From Aurantiochytrium sp. KH105 (Eukaryota > Sar > Bigyra > Thraustochytrida > Thraustochytriidae): a stretch of DNA of 64,000 nucleotides. Position 1 is the first letter of the stretch. Each line of letters opens with the position of its first letter. The translations under genes were made by a program, and so were the position numbers. Below the pieces are notes generated by a model. The model did no database searches, was not told the DNA's origin, and saw only the letters and a program-made list of their open reading frames with translations. Where the stretch lies: assembly GCA_003116975.1 (NCBI GenBank), contig BGKB01000196.1, positions 47,018 through 111,017 of the forward strand. Reading direction: 5' to 3'. Below are positions 22,946-34,315 of this stretch, piece by piece.

Positions 22946-24922
22946 TTAGTTACTACTTTTCTGCATGTATTTTATTTTATTTGTTTGGAGGTTGGTGCCA
23001 ATCGATGGGGGAGGGCGGTCTGAGAGAAAGAAAGTTGGACGGTTCCTTTGCGACACGCACGCGCCGCGGGACTTCGGGTTCGCGCGATGCGTGGCGACGG
23101 TCCGTCCGCCCGAGGAATGCGCGAGACACAGAGGCCGGCTCCGACGGCACTGTCGCGGCATGCCGCTTCCTCGCCGCGCTGGCCACCGGCAGCAGCGCAG
23201 CAGCACAGGCTGCGTGCGTCACGTGCGCCGGGAAGCTCGCGCGAGGTGATGTTTCTTGTCCTGAGGCTGGCCTATGCCCAGTGGAATCTTGATTTCATGA
23301 TGAGGGAGCCAATGGCGCGACCGACAGGGCATCATTGGTCGTTCGGCTGCGCGTCCTGAACTCGCCCAGGACGAGCCGATTGTGCAGCGCCTCGCTGGCT
23401 GCTCATGGTGGGTGTTCGAACGAACTCGGGCTCGACGCCGAACGATCTTGCATGAACTCGACCTTCGGAAGAGAGCTTGTGAACTCGCCATGCATGCATC
23501 GATCGATCCATCGATCGATCCATCCTTTTTGCTTTTTTCCGTGCCGTGATGCTCTCTCGCCTCCAGGCCTGCGTGGACGAGACGCCGGCACAGCGCGCAG
23601 CACGCAAGCACGCGGACACACGGACGGCGGCAGCCCTGCCAGCAACCAGCTGCAAGCAAGAGCGCAGGCCGTGCCGCGATCGATGGTCCATCGATCCATC
23701 GATCCATGCGCGTCGCGCTCGGAGGCACGGAGGCCTCGCTCCCCCTCCCTCCCTTCCTCCCTCCCTTCCTCCCTCCCTTTCTCCCTTCTTCCTGGCCCGT
23801 CTGTCTGCTTTGCCTTCCTCCCTGCCTTTCTTCCCTCTGCTTTCTGTCTCACTGTCTGCCACTTCGCCGCCCTTCTAGGCCTATCTCCCCCCCCAACCCC
23901 CCACCCTCCCCACAGTCTCCCTCCCCTTCCTGCGGTGCTGGTCTCGCCGGAGCAGAAATGAAGGAAAAAGGAAAATAAAAGGAAAAAAAGGAAAAGGAAA
24001 AGAAAAAGAAAAAGAAAAGAAAGAAAGAAAAGAAGGGCCCCTCGGGCCACGAGCCGAGTGACTGCGCGCTGACCGCCGCGAGTGACCGTGAGCCGGGCTC
24101 CGTCTTTGTCTCGTCTCGTCTCAGCTCGTCTCGTCTCTCCCGCCGCGGGCCACGCCACGCCTCGCCACGCCACGCCACGCCGCCAGCGAGCGTGGCGAGC
24201 ATTTCTCGCGCCGAACGGGTGGTTGCTTGCAATTGGTTGCTCGCGTGGCGCTGGATAGCTAAAGCTATTTATCTAGCGAGGGCGATGACTTTACTTTACC
24301 GGTCCATTGACCCCGACGGTGACAGTCTTCGAGCCCCGCCTCGAGGCCCCCGCTACCACCACCGCTGCCGCATGCCGAGCACTGGCCGCTGACGCACGCA
24401 ACGCACGCACGCACGCACGCACGCCCTGGCCAGCATCGCAGCAGCCAGCAGCTGCAGGCAGGGAAGCCTCCGAAGATCGAGATCTCGTCTTGCCGTCGCG
24501 CCAGGTGAGGGAGCGAGGGTCGCTCGGAGTGGATGGAGCCCGCGCCAGAGACTCAGGACTCGCGCCAACCCGGGCGGGCCGAAGAAAAAACGTCGAAGCG
24601 GGCGGGAAACGCGGAGGCAGGCAGGGTTGGTTGATTAGGTTCGGGCGGGGCAGCGGCGGCGAAACTCGTAACAACTGGCTGGCCGTGTCGTATTGCGCGC
24701 GCCGTCGCACCGCCCGCCGCGGGACCGTGAAAGCGCGTTACCCGGGCCGTCCCCGCGTGCATTCACATGTCATATACTACAATGTCATTTCATGGCCGTT
24801 CACCATCGCATTTCATTTATTCATTGGATTTCACTTCACTTCATTACACTTCTACGCCGCGCCGCGCCATGCGATCATCGAGGCGAAGAGGATCGCGCGG
24901 GGCAGGAAACGCTCGCACGGTT

Positions 24923-24962
24923 GCGGTGCGGTGCGGTGCGGTGCGGTGCGGTGCGGTGCGGT
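24923..24962. repeat. GGTGC pentanucleotide microsatellite
   Basis: Seven or eight near-perfect tandem copies of GGTGC on the plus strand. A run of the complementary unit lies about 2 kb downstream at 26897-26929. Confidence 0.85.
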
Positions 24963-26346
24963 CGCCGCGTCGACGCCGCGTCGAGAGTGCGCGGAGGGCT
25001 CGGGCTTGGTCACGGTAGGGGGAGAGAGTCAAGGCGGAAGAGGCCCTGCCCTCCCTCGCTTGCCTTGTTAGGTGCCAAGTAACCGGCCAGCGAGAAAAGA
25101 AACAAGAAACCGAGTCAAGTCAAGTCACTCGAGCCGCCTTGCTTGCGTCGGCTGGCTTGCGTCGAATCCCACCCAGGCCAGACAGTTTCGAGATCGAAGG
25201 ATGGATCGATGCAGCGATCGAGCGACAGTGGTCGCTTTCCTGCCGATCTCGCGAACGAACTGGCGAACGAACTTGTGCAGATGAAAGTTCGCTCGCAACG
25301 CTTGCAATCTCCTCCTTCGACCAATCACTCTCACTGCCGACAACCATGGAGAAGCCGTCTTTTGGGCCGTGGAGTGCCGCGAGGAAGCCGCGTCAGCAGC
25401 GCAGAAAGGAAGAAAGAAAGTCCAAGGTCGCGAGGATCGCTCGCTCGCTCGCTCGACCGATCGCAGCAGTGGCAGCAGCCAGCTGCAGCGGGCTATCGTC
25501 GATCGATCTTTTTTTCTCTGAATGCTCCAGCTGGCTGGCTGTCGCTTCGAATCCAGCCTTTGCCCGCGGCACTGGTGGCGGGGTCGCCCCCACTGCGGCG
25601 GGCCAACTTTTTTTAAAGCGAAGCTGGCGCGCATTGCACAGCGCACCGCAGCGCGGCGCATCTGCGGGCGAAACGCGCGTGCGGCGCAGTCGCGATCCTA
25701 CTCTACTCTGCGGCGCTTCGCACCTCGAATCCACCGATGCGTCCATCCATGGCTCCATCCATCCGTCGAGCAAGCGAGCGAGTGCGATTGCGGCCGAACG
25801 AAGGTGGGCTTCGAGCCCGTCTGTCTGTCTCTCTGTCTGTCTGTCGATCGGCTCGAGGCTGCTTGCACCGCGCTGCACTGCTCTGCTCTACAGGCTCATT
25901 TGATTTACATTACCACACGCAACGCGTGCACAGCTAGCACACGAAGGCATGCTAGCAACGATCGATCGATCGATCAATCGATCGATCGACCGGTCGCCTC
26001 GAGCCTTGAAACGAAGAAAAGATTGTCAGAAAGCCAGGAGGAGTATTACGCATCCGGCCTCGCGATCCATCAGCGCGCCCGCTCCACCGCAGGAGTTCGT
26101 TCCTCTCTCGCGCAGTGGGGCGCCTGGCCGGGCCAGCGGCTAGCCGTAGACCTAATTGCGCGCACGGAGACCCGGCCGGGACTTACCTTGCAGGGAGCCC
26201 AGTGGCTGCACTGCGCGGCCGCGTCAAACCGTCCGGAGTAACCGCCGGCTGGCTTGCTCGCTTGCGGGTGTTGGTGTTGGTTTCTCTGGGTTTTAAAATT
26301 GGTTGGTCGATTGCTTGTGGGGCTGGTGCTTGCTTCCTTGCGTGGT

Positions 26347-26390
26347 TGCTTTGCTTTGCTTTGCTTTGCTTTGCTTTGCCTTGCTTTGCT
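26347..26390. repeat. TTTGC pentanucleotide microsatellite
   Basis: Tandem TTTGC units with one TTGCC variant, in a locally T-rich strand segment within the GC-rich desert. Confidence 0.85.
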
Positions 26391-26896
26391 TGCGTGGGGT
26401 GCGTTTTCGAATGGCGGCGCGCGTATAGTGAGTTGGCTGCTTGGCTCCTTGGTTACGATAAGTTAGTGAGCAGGCGGTCGGTTGGGTAGTTTGCCGGTTG
26501 GTCAGGGAGGGAGGGGAAGAGGGTCGAGCGCGTCCAGGCGGGCTCCTTGGCATCGTTCTGCGTCGCAAGACGCACTGGACAGGGAGGTAGCGGCGCGGAC
26601 GCAGGGGCGGGGAAAGGGGAGCAAGCGGCCGGACGGCTGGCTGGCTGGCTGGACGGCTGGTCCCAGGCAGCGCAGGCGGCAGACAGGGCTTCCGCAGGAA
26701 GAAGAAGGGAAAAAAAAGGAAGGGAAGAAAGAAAGAAAGAAAGAAAAAGAAAAAGTAAAAGAAATAAATAAATAAAAAGAAAGAAGAAAAAAAGAAATTG
26801 AAAGAAAGGAAAAAACCTAGACGCGCACGAGCGAAGTCATCTCTGTCTCGCCACCAGCGGCCCGCGAGGCTCGAGCCGTGGCGCATCGCATCGCGT

Positions 26897-26929
26897 CGCA
26901 CCGCACCGCACCGCACCGCACCGCACCGC
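26897..26929. repeat. CCGCA pentanucleotide microsatellite (complement of the 24923 array)
   Basis: Tandem CCGCA units, the reverse complement of the GGTGC array at 24923-24962. The two arrays could pair as a long-range inverted repeat. Confidence 0.8.
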
Positions 26930-29900
26930 TCTCGTCTCCTCTCCGCGCCCCCGCTCCGCGCTGGCTCGCCCTTCCTCCTTGAGCGCAAGCACACCGCACA
27001 CAGAAAACAAGAAGGAGAAGAACAAGAACAAGAAAGAAAAAAGAAACAAGAACCAGCAAAGAGTGCCAAGCCTGCCAACTCGAAAGCAGCTCCGCCGCGC
27101 GAGGAGAGGCGCCGCTCCCTCCCTCCCTCCCTCCCTCCCTCCCTCCGCGCGACCCGCCCCGGCGTCGACCGCGCGCCACCTGCACCACGCTCGCCTCCCT
27201 CGCCTCGCCCCGCGAGCCCGCCGGCAGCGCGAGCCGCCCTCGCCCGCTCCTCATCCCGGCCTCCATTGTGTGCGCTCCGCGCGTGGTCCGCCCAAGCCGA
27301 GAGAGCGGCGCCGAGCGGAGGCGGAGCGCGGGGAGCCCAGTGGCCGCGGCCGAGCCAGTTCAGGCGGCGCGAGGCGGGCCAGCGAGGCCGGCCGGCCGGG
27401 CAGGCAGCTCGCCCGCCCGCTCGAGCTCGAGCCTGAGCTTGCGCCGAGCTCGAGCTTGCATTTGCTGCTTGCGCTCGTGCCTGCTCGAGCTCGCTTGCCT
27501 GCTTGCCTGTGCTTGCTGCTGGCTGCGGCTGGCTCGGCAGAGGAGGAGGAGAGGGACGAGGACAGAGACCAGACCAGAGACCGGAGCTGAGCGGACCAGC
27601 AGACACAGACCTGCCTGCAGCTGCAGCGCGGAGCGGAGCAGAGCGGCGCAGAGCGGAGCGGCCGCGACGAAGGCGCGCGGCGCAGAGCGGCGCAGAGAGC
27701 AGCGGCAGCGGGCGGCGCGGTCGCCGGCGGGGTCGGGAGCTTGCGAGCTCGCGGGCTAGCTAGTTCGCCTTCACATTCACTCATCCATTCGTGCATCATC
27801 AACCGAGCGCCTTGACCGGGCGCGAGAGCTTGTCCGGACGCAGGCGCGGGTCTGCGCAGCGCGATCCTCGCGCCGCCGCTCTCGCGTTCGCGCGCGCGAG
27901 CCCGATCCCGAGCCTGCGTGCGAGGCCAGCCAGCGAGGCCAGCCAGCCAGCCGGCGAGCGAGCGAGCGAGCGAGCGAGCGAGCGGCGGGCCGCTGCAGTC
28001 TTGAGCAGCGCGCCTGCTTGCTCTGCTTGTGTCTCTCTCTCCGTCTCCCCACCGTCTCGTCTGTCTCTCTCTGTCCCTCCGTGCGAGCGTGCCTGCAAAC
28101 CCTCCATCGCGAGCGCGACGCCGGCGGCAGCCAAGGCACGCCGAGGCACGCCGCGCGAGCGCGAGCGCGAGCGCGAGGGCCGCGCGGGCGGGTGGGATCT
28201 GAGGCCAAATTTACGTTTCGAAGGCGCGAGAGCTGGGAGCGAGCTCGCTAGCGAGCTAGCTCGCTGCGCGGGCGCTTCCTTGGCTAGTGCCGAGCGCGGT
28301 TCCTCATCCCGGCCGCGCAGAGTCCGTGCACAGACAGAGAGCGTCGACGGCGACGGCGACGGCGCGCGAGGCAGGCAGGCAAGCAAGCAAGCAAGCAAGC
28401 AAGCAAGCGTATCCGCGTTGCCGCTTTCCTTCCTCCCGGTCGGGCTCCTTCCTCTTGGGGTGCTTCCAGCATTCATTCATTCGTTCGGTCGTTCGGCCGG
28501 CCGTTCATCCGTGCAGGCAGGAGAAAGAAAGCAGAGCAGACCGGATTAGGCGAGGCACGGCGAGGGAAGCCGCGCCGGCCAGAGCGAGAACAAGCGCAGG
28601 CAAGCCGCGCGAGGGAAGACTCCGGTCTCGCGCTCGCGCGCTCGTGCATTCGTTCGATCGGTCGTTCCTCCGCCTTGAGGTGCAGACGTACATTCATCGG
28701 TGCATACCTTCGCAGGCACGCAGGCAGGCAGGCAGGCAGGCGTTGACCACGCAGAAGGAACGAGCCGAGCCCCAGCAGCAAGCAAGCAAGCAAGCAAGCG
28801 AGCAGGAACTGCGGCGCCGGGCCGGGTCGCAGAGCGAGGCGGTCTCGCCTTGAGCAAAGGGAGCAAGCAGACAAGCAGAAGACGATTTGAATTCATTCGA
28901 ATTCGACCCGAGGCCAAGCCAAGCCAAGCCAAGCCAAACCAAGCCAAGCCAAGCCACTCGACTCCCCGCGGGAGGCCGAGGAGGCGGCGCGCGAGCGCGC
29001 GAGCGAGCACCCCTCTCGCGCACGTGCGGGCGCGCGGGCGCGCGGAGCGGTGACGTCGGCCGGACGGAAGGCGGGCTCGCGTGCGGGTGGTGCGCAAACC
29101 AGCGACGGAATCAGGCCTCGAGTGGCGACACCGCGGTGAGTGAGCGGGCAAGCCAAGCCGAGCCGAGCCGAGCCGCGCTGGACGCCTCCGTCCCGTGCCT
29201 GGCTGCCTGCTGTAAGCGGGAGGGCGAGCGCGCGCGCGCGCGATCGGCCAACGAACTGGCCCACCGCTCCTGCGCGGGGCTGCGCGGGGCTGCGCCGTGC
29301 TGTGCGCAGGCGAGCGAGGGGCGCATCCGATCCGAGTTCATCCGTTCGTTCATTCATTCATCCCTTCACCTCACCGCGTCTCGTGCATTGCGGGCGGGCA
29401 GGTCATTTCATCCGTCCCATCCCGACGCGTCCCGCCCAGTCCCGCCGCGGCCATCGCGTGCATTCGTTCCCGCGACGCGTCGAGCCGAGCGAGCCCTGTG
29501 ACCTCTGTCTCACTCTTGCGCAGCGCAGCGCAGTGCAGTGGATAGTACAAGCAAGGCGGGCTTCTTTGCTTCTTGCGAGAGGCGCCGGGTCTTGACGTAC
29601 GCGGCGCGACGCGCAAGCACGCGGCAGGACTGCCAGCACTCTCGCTCGCTCGCGCCCTTCCTCCCTCCCTCCCAACCTCCCTCTGGTCGGCCGACCGCGT
29701 GACCGAGTGACCGCGGCTTCTCCTTCGCAGCGGCGGCGGCAGCAGACCGGCAAAGGCGCAGAGGGCCCGGGTCGGTACCTTCCGGCCAGCTCGGCTCCGC
29801 TGCGGCGCCCGCCCCCGGTGCGGGTGGGGCCGTCGGCGCGCAGAGGCCTGGAGCGGCGCGCAGGCGGGCAGAGCGACCCGGCCCAGAGCGGGCGACGCAG

Positions 29901-30145
29901 AGCAAGGTGAGCCGAGGCGTCGCGACGCAAGGCGGACGCGGCTTCTCGAGACGCGTCCTGGCGAAAGAAAGAAGAAAGAAAGAAGAAAGCAAAACAGGAA
30001 AAGGGAAGAAAAAAAAAAAAAGGGGAAAGCAGGAAAGCGGACGGTGAAAGCACGAGAGCCGAGTGACCGCAGGAGAGTGTGTACCGGGCACGGTCTCGGG
30101 GGAGACCGAGTTGGGACCACGGCACCCCCTCTGGGCACGCGCGCC

Positions 30146-32764
30146 ATGGACGGCGCGCTCATGATGGCGCTGAGCGAGGCCGCCGAGCGGGCCGGAAGCG
30201 ACCAGGAAGAGGCAGCAGAGCGAAACGGACTCGCACCGCACGCCGCCAGTGGGGTCGGTGCAGCAGCAACAGCAGCAGCAGCCGCAGGAGCAGGCCCCGC
30301 CACAAGCGTGGGCAAAGGGGAAAAAGCCGGACGCAGACGCAAAAGAAAGGGCCCCGAAACAACCGCGACCGCCGCCGGCGTCAAGGACGGCCCCAACGAC
30401 CACGAGGAAGACGACAAGGACAAGGCCGACGCCGAGGCAGCTAGAACAGGAAACATGAACACGGGCGCCAAGGCAAGGAAAGCACGAGTCGCCCTCGGCC
30501 GTGCCATCGAGCGAAATCAAGAACACGAAACAGACGAAAATGAGAACGACGACGAAGACGACGACGACGATGATGACGAAGAATACGAGGAAGATGATGA
30601 CGACGATGATGACGAAGACGACGATAGCGCAAGCAACAACAGTAGCAACAACAACAACAACAACAACCACAACAATAACACCAAGACCAAAAACGGCGCC
30701 AAACCCGAGACGACGACCTCGACCGCACTCAAACCAGGCGGAGGCAAAGCAACAGACAACGGAGACACCAAGACATTGAAAAAATCCAAGAAAAAGAAAA
30801 AAAAGGCCAAGGGCCGACGCAAACTTACGTGGAGCCCCGCAGAAGACCAGCTCCTTCGCGAAACCCTCGAAAAGTTCAACGTCAAGGTCGCCGAAAACGG
30901 ACAAAGTATCCTCGAGGGATCCTGGTCCGACATTGCCCTCCGCATTCCCGGGCGAAGCGCAAAGCAGTGCCGCGAACGATGGTGCTACAACCTCTGCCCC
31001 ACCATCAAGCGCGACGCATGGACACCCGAGGAAGACGTTTTGCTGCTCGAGACCCAACGTCGCTACGGAAATCACTGGTCTCTCATTGCGCGCCAAATCC
31101 CCGGCCGCACCGGCGACAACGTCAAAATCAGATTCAAGTCCATTCTCCGCGCAGCACGCAGACTCTGGACGCCACGCGAGGACGAGCAGCTGGCCAGCCT
31201 TCACCGCTACGTCGGACCCAACTGGGAATACATTGCAGAACAGCTCGGAAACCGCACGCGCAATGCCGTGCGCAACCGCTTCCAGCTCCTTGCAGACGGC
31301 GGCGCACATAAACCCTCGGCCCCCGGCATGCCGGAACAAGTCCTCTCGGATCCAAATTTTGAAAGCCTCACACAATACGTCCTCAGTCTCTGCAGGCCAA
31401 AGGCCGTCCTCTCCGCTGCTTCTTCTGGGTCCTCCATCGCCACGCCTACGCCCGCCCCAGGCGCCGTCGACAACTACACCTCACTTCATGGCCAGCTTCC
31501 GCCCAACATGTTCAGCTCCGACTCAACCCTCGATAAATCGCGAAAACGCGCCTTACTTGCGCGCTTGCCCGCAAGTTCCATTCGCACCATTGCAGGTGAA
31601 CCTTTTGGCGAGGACGATCATGCCACCAACCGCGAGTCTCCGCAGGGTGGCGAAGTCAAGCGCCTGCGTCTCTCTCATGGCTCAGCTGGCGTTGAGGGCA
31701 CGCGCGGGGCCATGGCGGGCGCCGACTCCATCCTAGGCCTCGGCCAACACCACTCTGCGCCGCAGCTTCCTGTGCGATCCACATCGTCCACGTCAGCGCC
31801 CTCATCGCTTCTTGACCGCAACAGCAATCCCATGGACTGGGTTCGGTCATCCGCCGCAACGAGAGCCATGCAGCAACTTCAACAGCTTCAAGAACAGCAA
31901 CTCAAGCTTCAGCAGCAGCAGCAACTCCAGCAGCAGCAGTATGCTGGATTATCCGCGCTCGATCTCCTCAAACTTCTCCCAAACCCAACGCCTCGTTTCC
32001 AGTCGGGCATGGCGCCCCAGTCTTCGCACCATGCACCGCCCCCTCCACCCCCGCTCCCGCCTCTCTCGCATACTGCCGGCATGCAACATCAACATCATCA
32101 TTCGCATGCTCAGCAGCCAGCTTCGCTCGCAGCGACACTCGGGCCCAACTTTATGAACGACATGAGACTCTCTTCGCATGCCGGATTAGGCTCGAGTGCC
32201 CTCAACTTTTCTGCCTCAAAGCCCCAGGTCGAACGTCTTTCCTCAACCTCTTCATCCACCTCTCTGCCCAACAACTATCCCGGCGCCCTTGGTAGGCACG
32301 ATAGCGGCAACTCTTCCGGCGGCGCAAACGCACGCGCTGGCGCAACTTTGAACATGAAATCGGAACGAGGTGCCAGCCAACATGGCTTAGAGAACTCGCT
32401 TCTGGGCCTTGCCGGCCAGAATGCTTCCTCGCTCAGCCTTCAGCAGGCCATTTACCTTGCTGAAGCCCTACGTGCGGGAAATTTTTCCAATCATGGCGCA
32501 CTGCCCTCCATGTCCTCATCCTCTAGCAGCGCGAACATGGACATGAGCCACCGCTCAACCGGTGCTGGCGATGCCTTCAAGACTGGCAAAGGTGGCTCCC
32601 CGAACGACGCGTCCCTTGCCTGGCCGCATCGCACCTCTTCTGGCCCTGGTGCCAAATCTGATAACAACAACGACAAACAAGACACCAGCGCCAGCAGCAC
32701 CGCCAAGAATCGAGGCGATGCCAAAAAGGATGGGTCCTTTGTGCCTTTTGCTCATCTCTTGTAA
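30146..32764 (+). CDS. Three-repeat MYB transcription factor (paralogue 2)
   Basis: A single-exon gene of 872 codons, paralogous to the gene at 6936. The frame is open further upstream, but no ATG occurs there, so the ATG at 30146 (GCGCCATGG context) is chosen. The order is an Ala/Lys-rich leader, an Asp/Glu tract (nt about 30535-30630), a poly-Asn tract (about 30636-30690), a Lys-rich probable nuclear signal, then three MYB repeats (nt about 30820-31290). Repeat 1 starts at KLTW (W229) and contains GRSAKQCRERW; repeat 2 has WTPEED and GRTGDNVKIRF; repeat 3 has WTPREDEQL and NRTRNAVRNRF. The long tail is Gln-, Ser-, His- and Pro-rich with CAG-type Gln runs near 31910-31940. It probably binds DNA as a regulator in the nucleus; targets are unknown. 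Confidence 0.9.
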   Translation: MDGALMMALSEAAERAGSDQEEAAERNGLAPHAASGVGAAATAAAAAGAGPATSVGKGEKAGRRRKRKGPETTATAAGVKDGPNDHEEDDKDKADAEAARTGNMNTGAKARKARVALGRAIERNQEHETDENENDDEDDDDDDDEEYEEDDDDDDDEDDDSASNNSSNNNNNNNHNNNTKTKNGAKPETTTSTALKPGGGKATDNGDTKTLKKSKKKKKKAKGRRKLTWSPAEDQLLRETLEKFNVKVAENGQSILEGSWSDIALRIPGRSAKQCRERWCYNLCPTIKRDAWTPEEDVLLLETQRRYGNHWSLIARQIPGRTGDNVKIRFKSILRAARRLWTPREDEQLASLHRYVGPNWEYIAEQLGNRTRNAVRNRFQLLADGGAHKPSAPGMPEQVLSDPNFESLTQYVLSLCRPKAVLSAASSGSSIATPTPAPGAVDNYTSLHGQLPPNMFSSDSTLDKSRKRALLARLPASSIRTIAGEPFGEDDHATNRESPQGGEVKRLRLSHGSAGVEGTRGAMAGADSILGLGQHHSAPQLPVRSTSSTSAPSSLLDRNSNPMDWVRSSAATRAMQQLQQLQEQQLKLQQQQQLQQQQYAGLSALDLLKLLPNPTPRFQSGMAPQSSHHAPPPPPPLPPLSHTAGMQHQHHHSHAQQPASLAATLGPNFMNDMRLSSHAGLGSSALNFSASKPQVERLSSTSSSTSLPNNYPGALGRHDSGNSSGGANARAGATLNMKSERGASQHGLENSLLGLAGQNASSLSLQQAIYLAEALRAGNFSNHGALPSMSSSSSSANMDMSHRSTGAGDAFKTGKGGSPNDASLAWPHRTSSGPGAKSDNNNDKQDTSASSTAKNRGDAKKDGSFVPFAHLL

Positions 32765-33145
32765 GGTTTCTCGTGAACGTAAAAATGAATACAAAAAGGT
32801 TTGATCCTAGAAGTTGCTCTTGTTTCTTTTCTTTTTTTTTTCTCAATAACGTGCCTCTTTGGTTGTGAAACATGAGTGAACATAGAAAGACTTGAACTTG
32901 CTTGAAACTAGACCCACCATCGAATCTGGCAAGGAGTGGTTGCAAGCACTACATTCTGCGCCATTTACTCATCTCCTCTTGTGAATGAAAAAGGATGAAT
33001 GAATACAGAATAAGTTGAACTTGCTTGAAACGAGGCCAACCATCAATCGGATAAGGAGTATTTACAAGCCCAAGATTCTGTTTTGAATGATGTGCGCCCT
33101 TTGCTTATCTCTTATTACAGAAAGAACTGATCTTGTAAGGAGTTT
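32738..33145. repeat. Three diverged copies of the MYB gene 3' end
   Basis: The last codons and stop of the MYB gene (near 32738-32764, CTTTTGCTCATCTCTTGTAA) recur in diverged form near 32957-32985 (CATTTACTCATCTCCTCTTG) and 33092-33118 (CCTTTGCTTATCTCTTATTA). Each is followed by AATGAATACA- or GAACTTGCTTGAAAC-like sequence. The unit is about 130-220 bp. The copies appear to be partial tandem duplications of the terminal exon and 3' UTR. Confidence 0.55.
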
Positions 33146-33175
33146 GCTAGGTCCTCTAATCCTTGCGCTGCTTTT

Positions 33176-34315
33176 TCAACTTCTTCGGAACTCGTGCTTG
33201 TGTTTGTGTAGAGAAAATCATCATTATCTTTCGTGTTTCTCATCTAGGGCATTACAGATCGCTTGGAAGCAGGTACACCGACGCGCTGCGCCGCGGTAAG
33301 AAGACTCACCTTGGACTGCACATCGCTGATGGCCGCAGAGGCCTTGGTGAGCATGGCCAAATAAGTGACAAGCTGCGCGTCATCAAGCTCCGTACGAAAG
33401 CTCTGATCAAAAGCGTCCATTTGTAACACAGGAAGATGCTGCGACACAGCGGCGATTTCGCGCAGAATAGCGTGGTTCTTGGGCAGCTCACCAGAGCGCG
33501 TTTTTCGCACGTACGATTCCAAAATGCGCATTCGCTTGGCAATCATTTGTACGGCATTCACGAGATCCTCCAGACTCGGTACAAGTGAAGACTCGCGTGC
33601 GCTCCGTGCGCCCCCGCCCTTGACAATGTGATCAATCGTAATGCGCTCCGGCTCGACGGTATCAATTTGGAATTCCATATCAACAAAGATCATCGTCGGG
33701 ACCTCCTCAATCACTTGCATCACAGCCTCCACCACCTTGATGGGCAACTCCTTGCTATCGGGAGAAATGTTTGGGTCCACTAGCAAAAGCAACGGGCTCT
33801 CGTTAAACGCCGACATGGCGCGATGAATCGCCATATCCTCCTGGCTCACATCGCCGCCAACCGTGTACCACCCAAGAATCTCATATTGTGGAAACACTGC
33901 CTCAAAGTGCTCCTTCTTTTGCCGAATGAACTCCGCGTCCAGCTGCACCTCGCCGGTATTCTCGTCGCGCGAGTACGGCATTTCAAACGAATCGTAAACA
34001 TGGACAGATAGGCCGGTTTGACACCCAAACAGCATACCGATTGTTCGCTGACCCGATTGGCCACTCAGCTGCTGCCGCGTGTAGTGATCCGACACGTTCA
34101 CCAGCACGAGCTGCGTGTCCTCATCCCCATCCACCAACCTCATCCAGCGTTAGTCACAGCGCTCCAGGGATAAAAGATAAGATAGTGCTCCGTCTCTCCC
34201 AACAGCACCATCTTCATCTTCGCCACGCCACATCTCCTTCTCCGAAGCCTCGAAGATCGCGCGCGTCACGTACCGGGTGCAGGCTGAGTGCAGCCTTGCG
34301 CGACGCCTCGCCCAT
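33176..34315 (-). CDS. CSN6: COP9 signalosome subunit 6 (MPN-domain, non-catalytic), spliced
   Basis: Encodes a subunit of the COP9 signalosome, the complex that removes NEDD8 from cullins. Exon 1 is 34315-34274 (MGEASRKAALSLHP). Its donor GTACGT pairs with an acceptor CGCAG ending at 34111. Exon 2 (34110-33310) begins LVLVNVSDHY, so the joined LHP-LVLVNVSDHY matches the conserved start of the CSN6 MPN domain. The GWYTVGGDVSQED segment lacks the H-x-H-x7-S-x2-D zinc site of CSN5, as expected for CSN6. MPN occupies about residues 8-140, followed by a helical C-terminal half (VVEAVMQV, EDLVNAV, YLAMLTKASAAISDVQSK). A donor AAG|GTGAGT follows codon 281. The last exon is uncertain: one candidate is 33196-33176 (HEFRRS, stop), and unspliced reading ends at 33244. 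It diverges from MAT1 and converges on the MYB gene. Confidence 0.85.

Larger units (their letters stand above)
20461..30145. other. Long GC-rich, simple-repeat desert upstream of the second MYB gene
   Basis: Nearly 10 kb without a supportable coding gene. Many long frames are open at once on both strands (for example minus 26293-27606 and plus 26979-27590), as expected where stop codons are rare. Their products are Arg/Ala/Ser/Pro-rich with no domain. Microsatellites are dense: CGTG at 22911-22947, GGTGC at 24923-24962, GATC near 25955-25990, TTTGC near 26347-26390, CCGCA at 26897-26929, CCCT at 27116-27148, GCGA near 27955-27985, GCAA near 28380-28408, GGCA near 28718-28742 and CCAAG near 28913-28955. 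Donor-like GTGAGT at about 29132 and GTGAGC at about 29906 could belong to 5'-UTR introns of the MYB gene. Confidence 0.6.

Noticed and set aside
26293-27606. A 437-codon minus-strand ORF
   Set aside because: It crosses several microsatellites (TTTGC, GAAA, CCGCA, CCCT), its product is low complexity, and the plus strand is equally open.
29510-31375. A 621-codon minus-strand ORF
   Set aside because: It is antisense to the MYB gene at 30146; its Val-rich and Phe-rich stretches are shadows of the Asp and Lys tracts of that gene.
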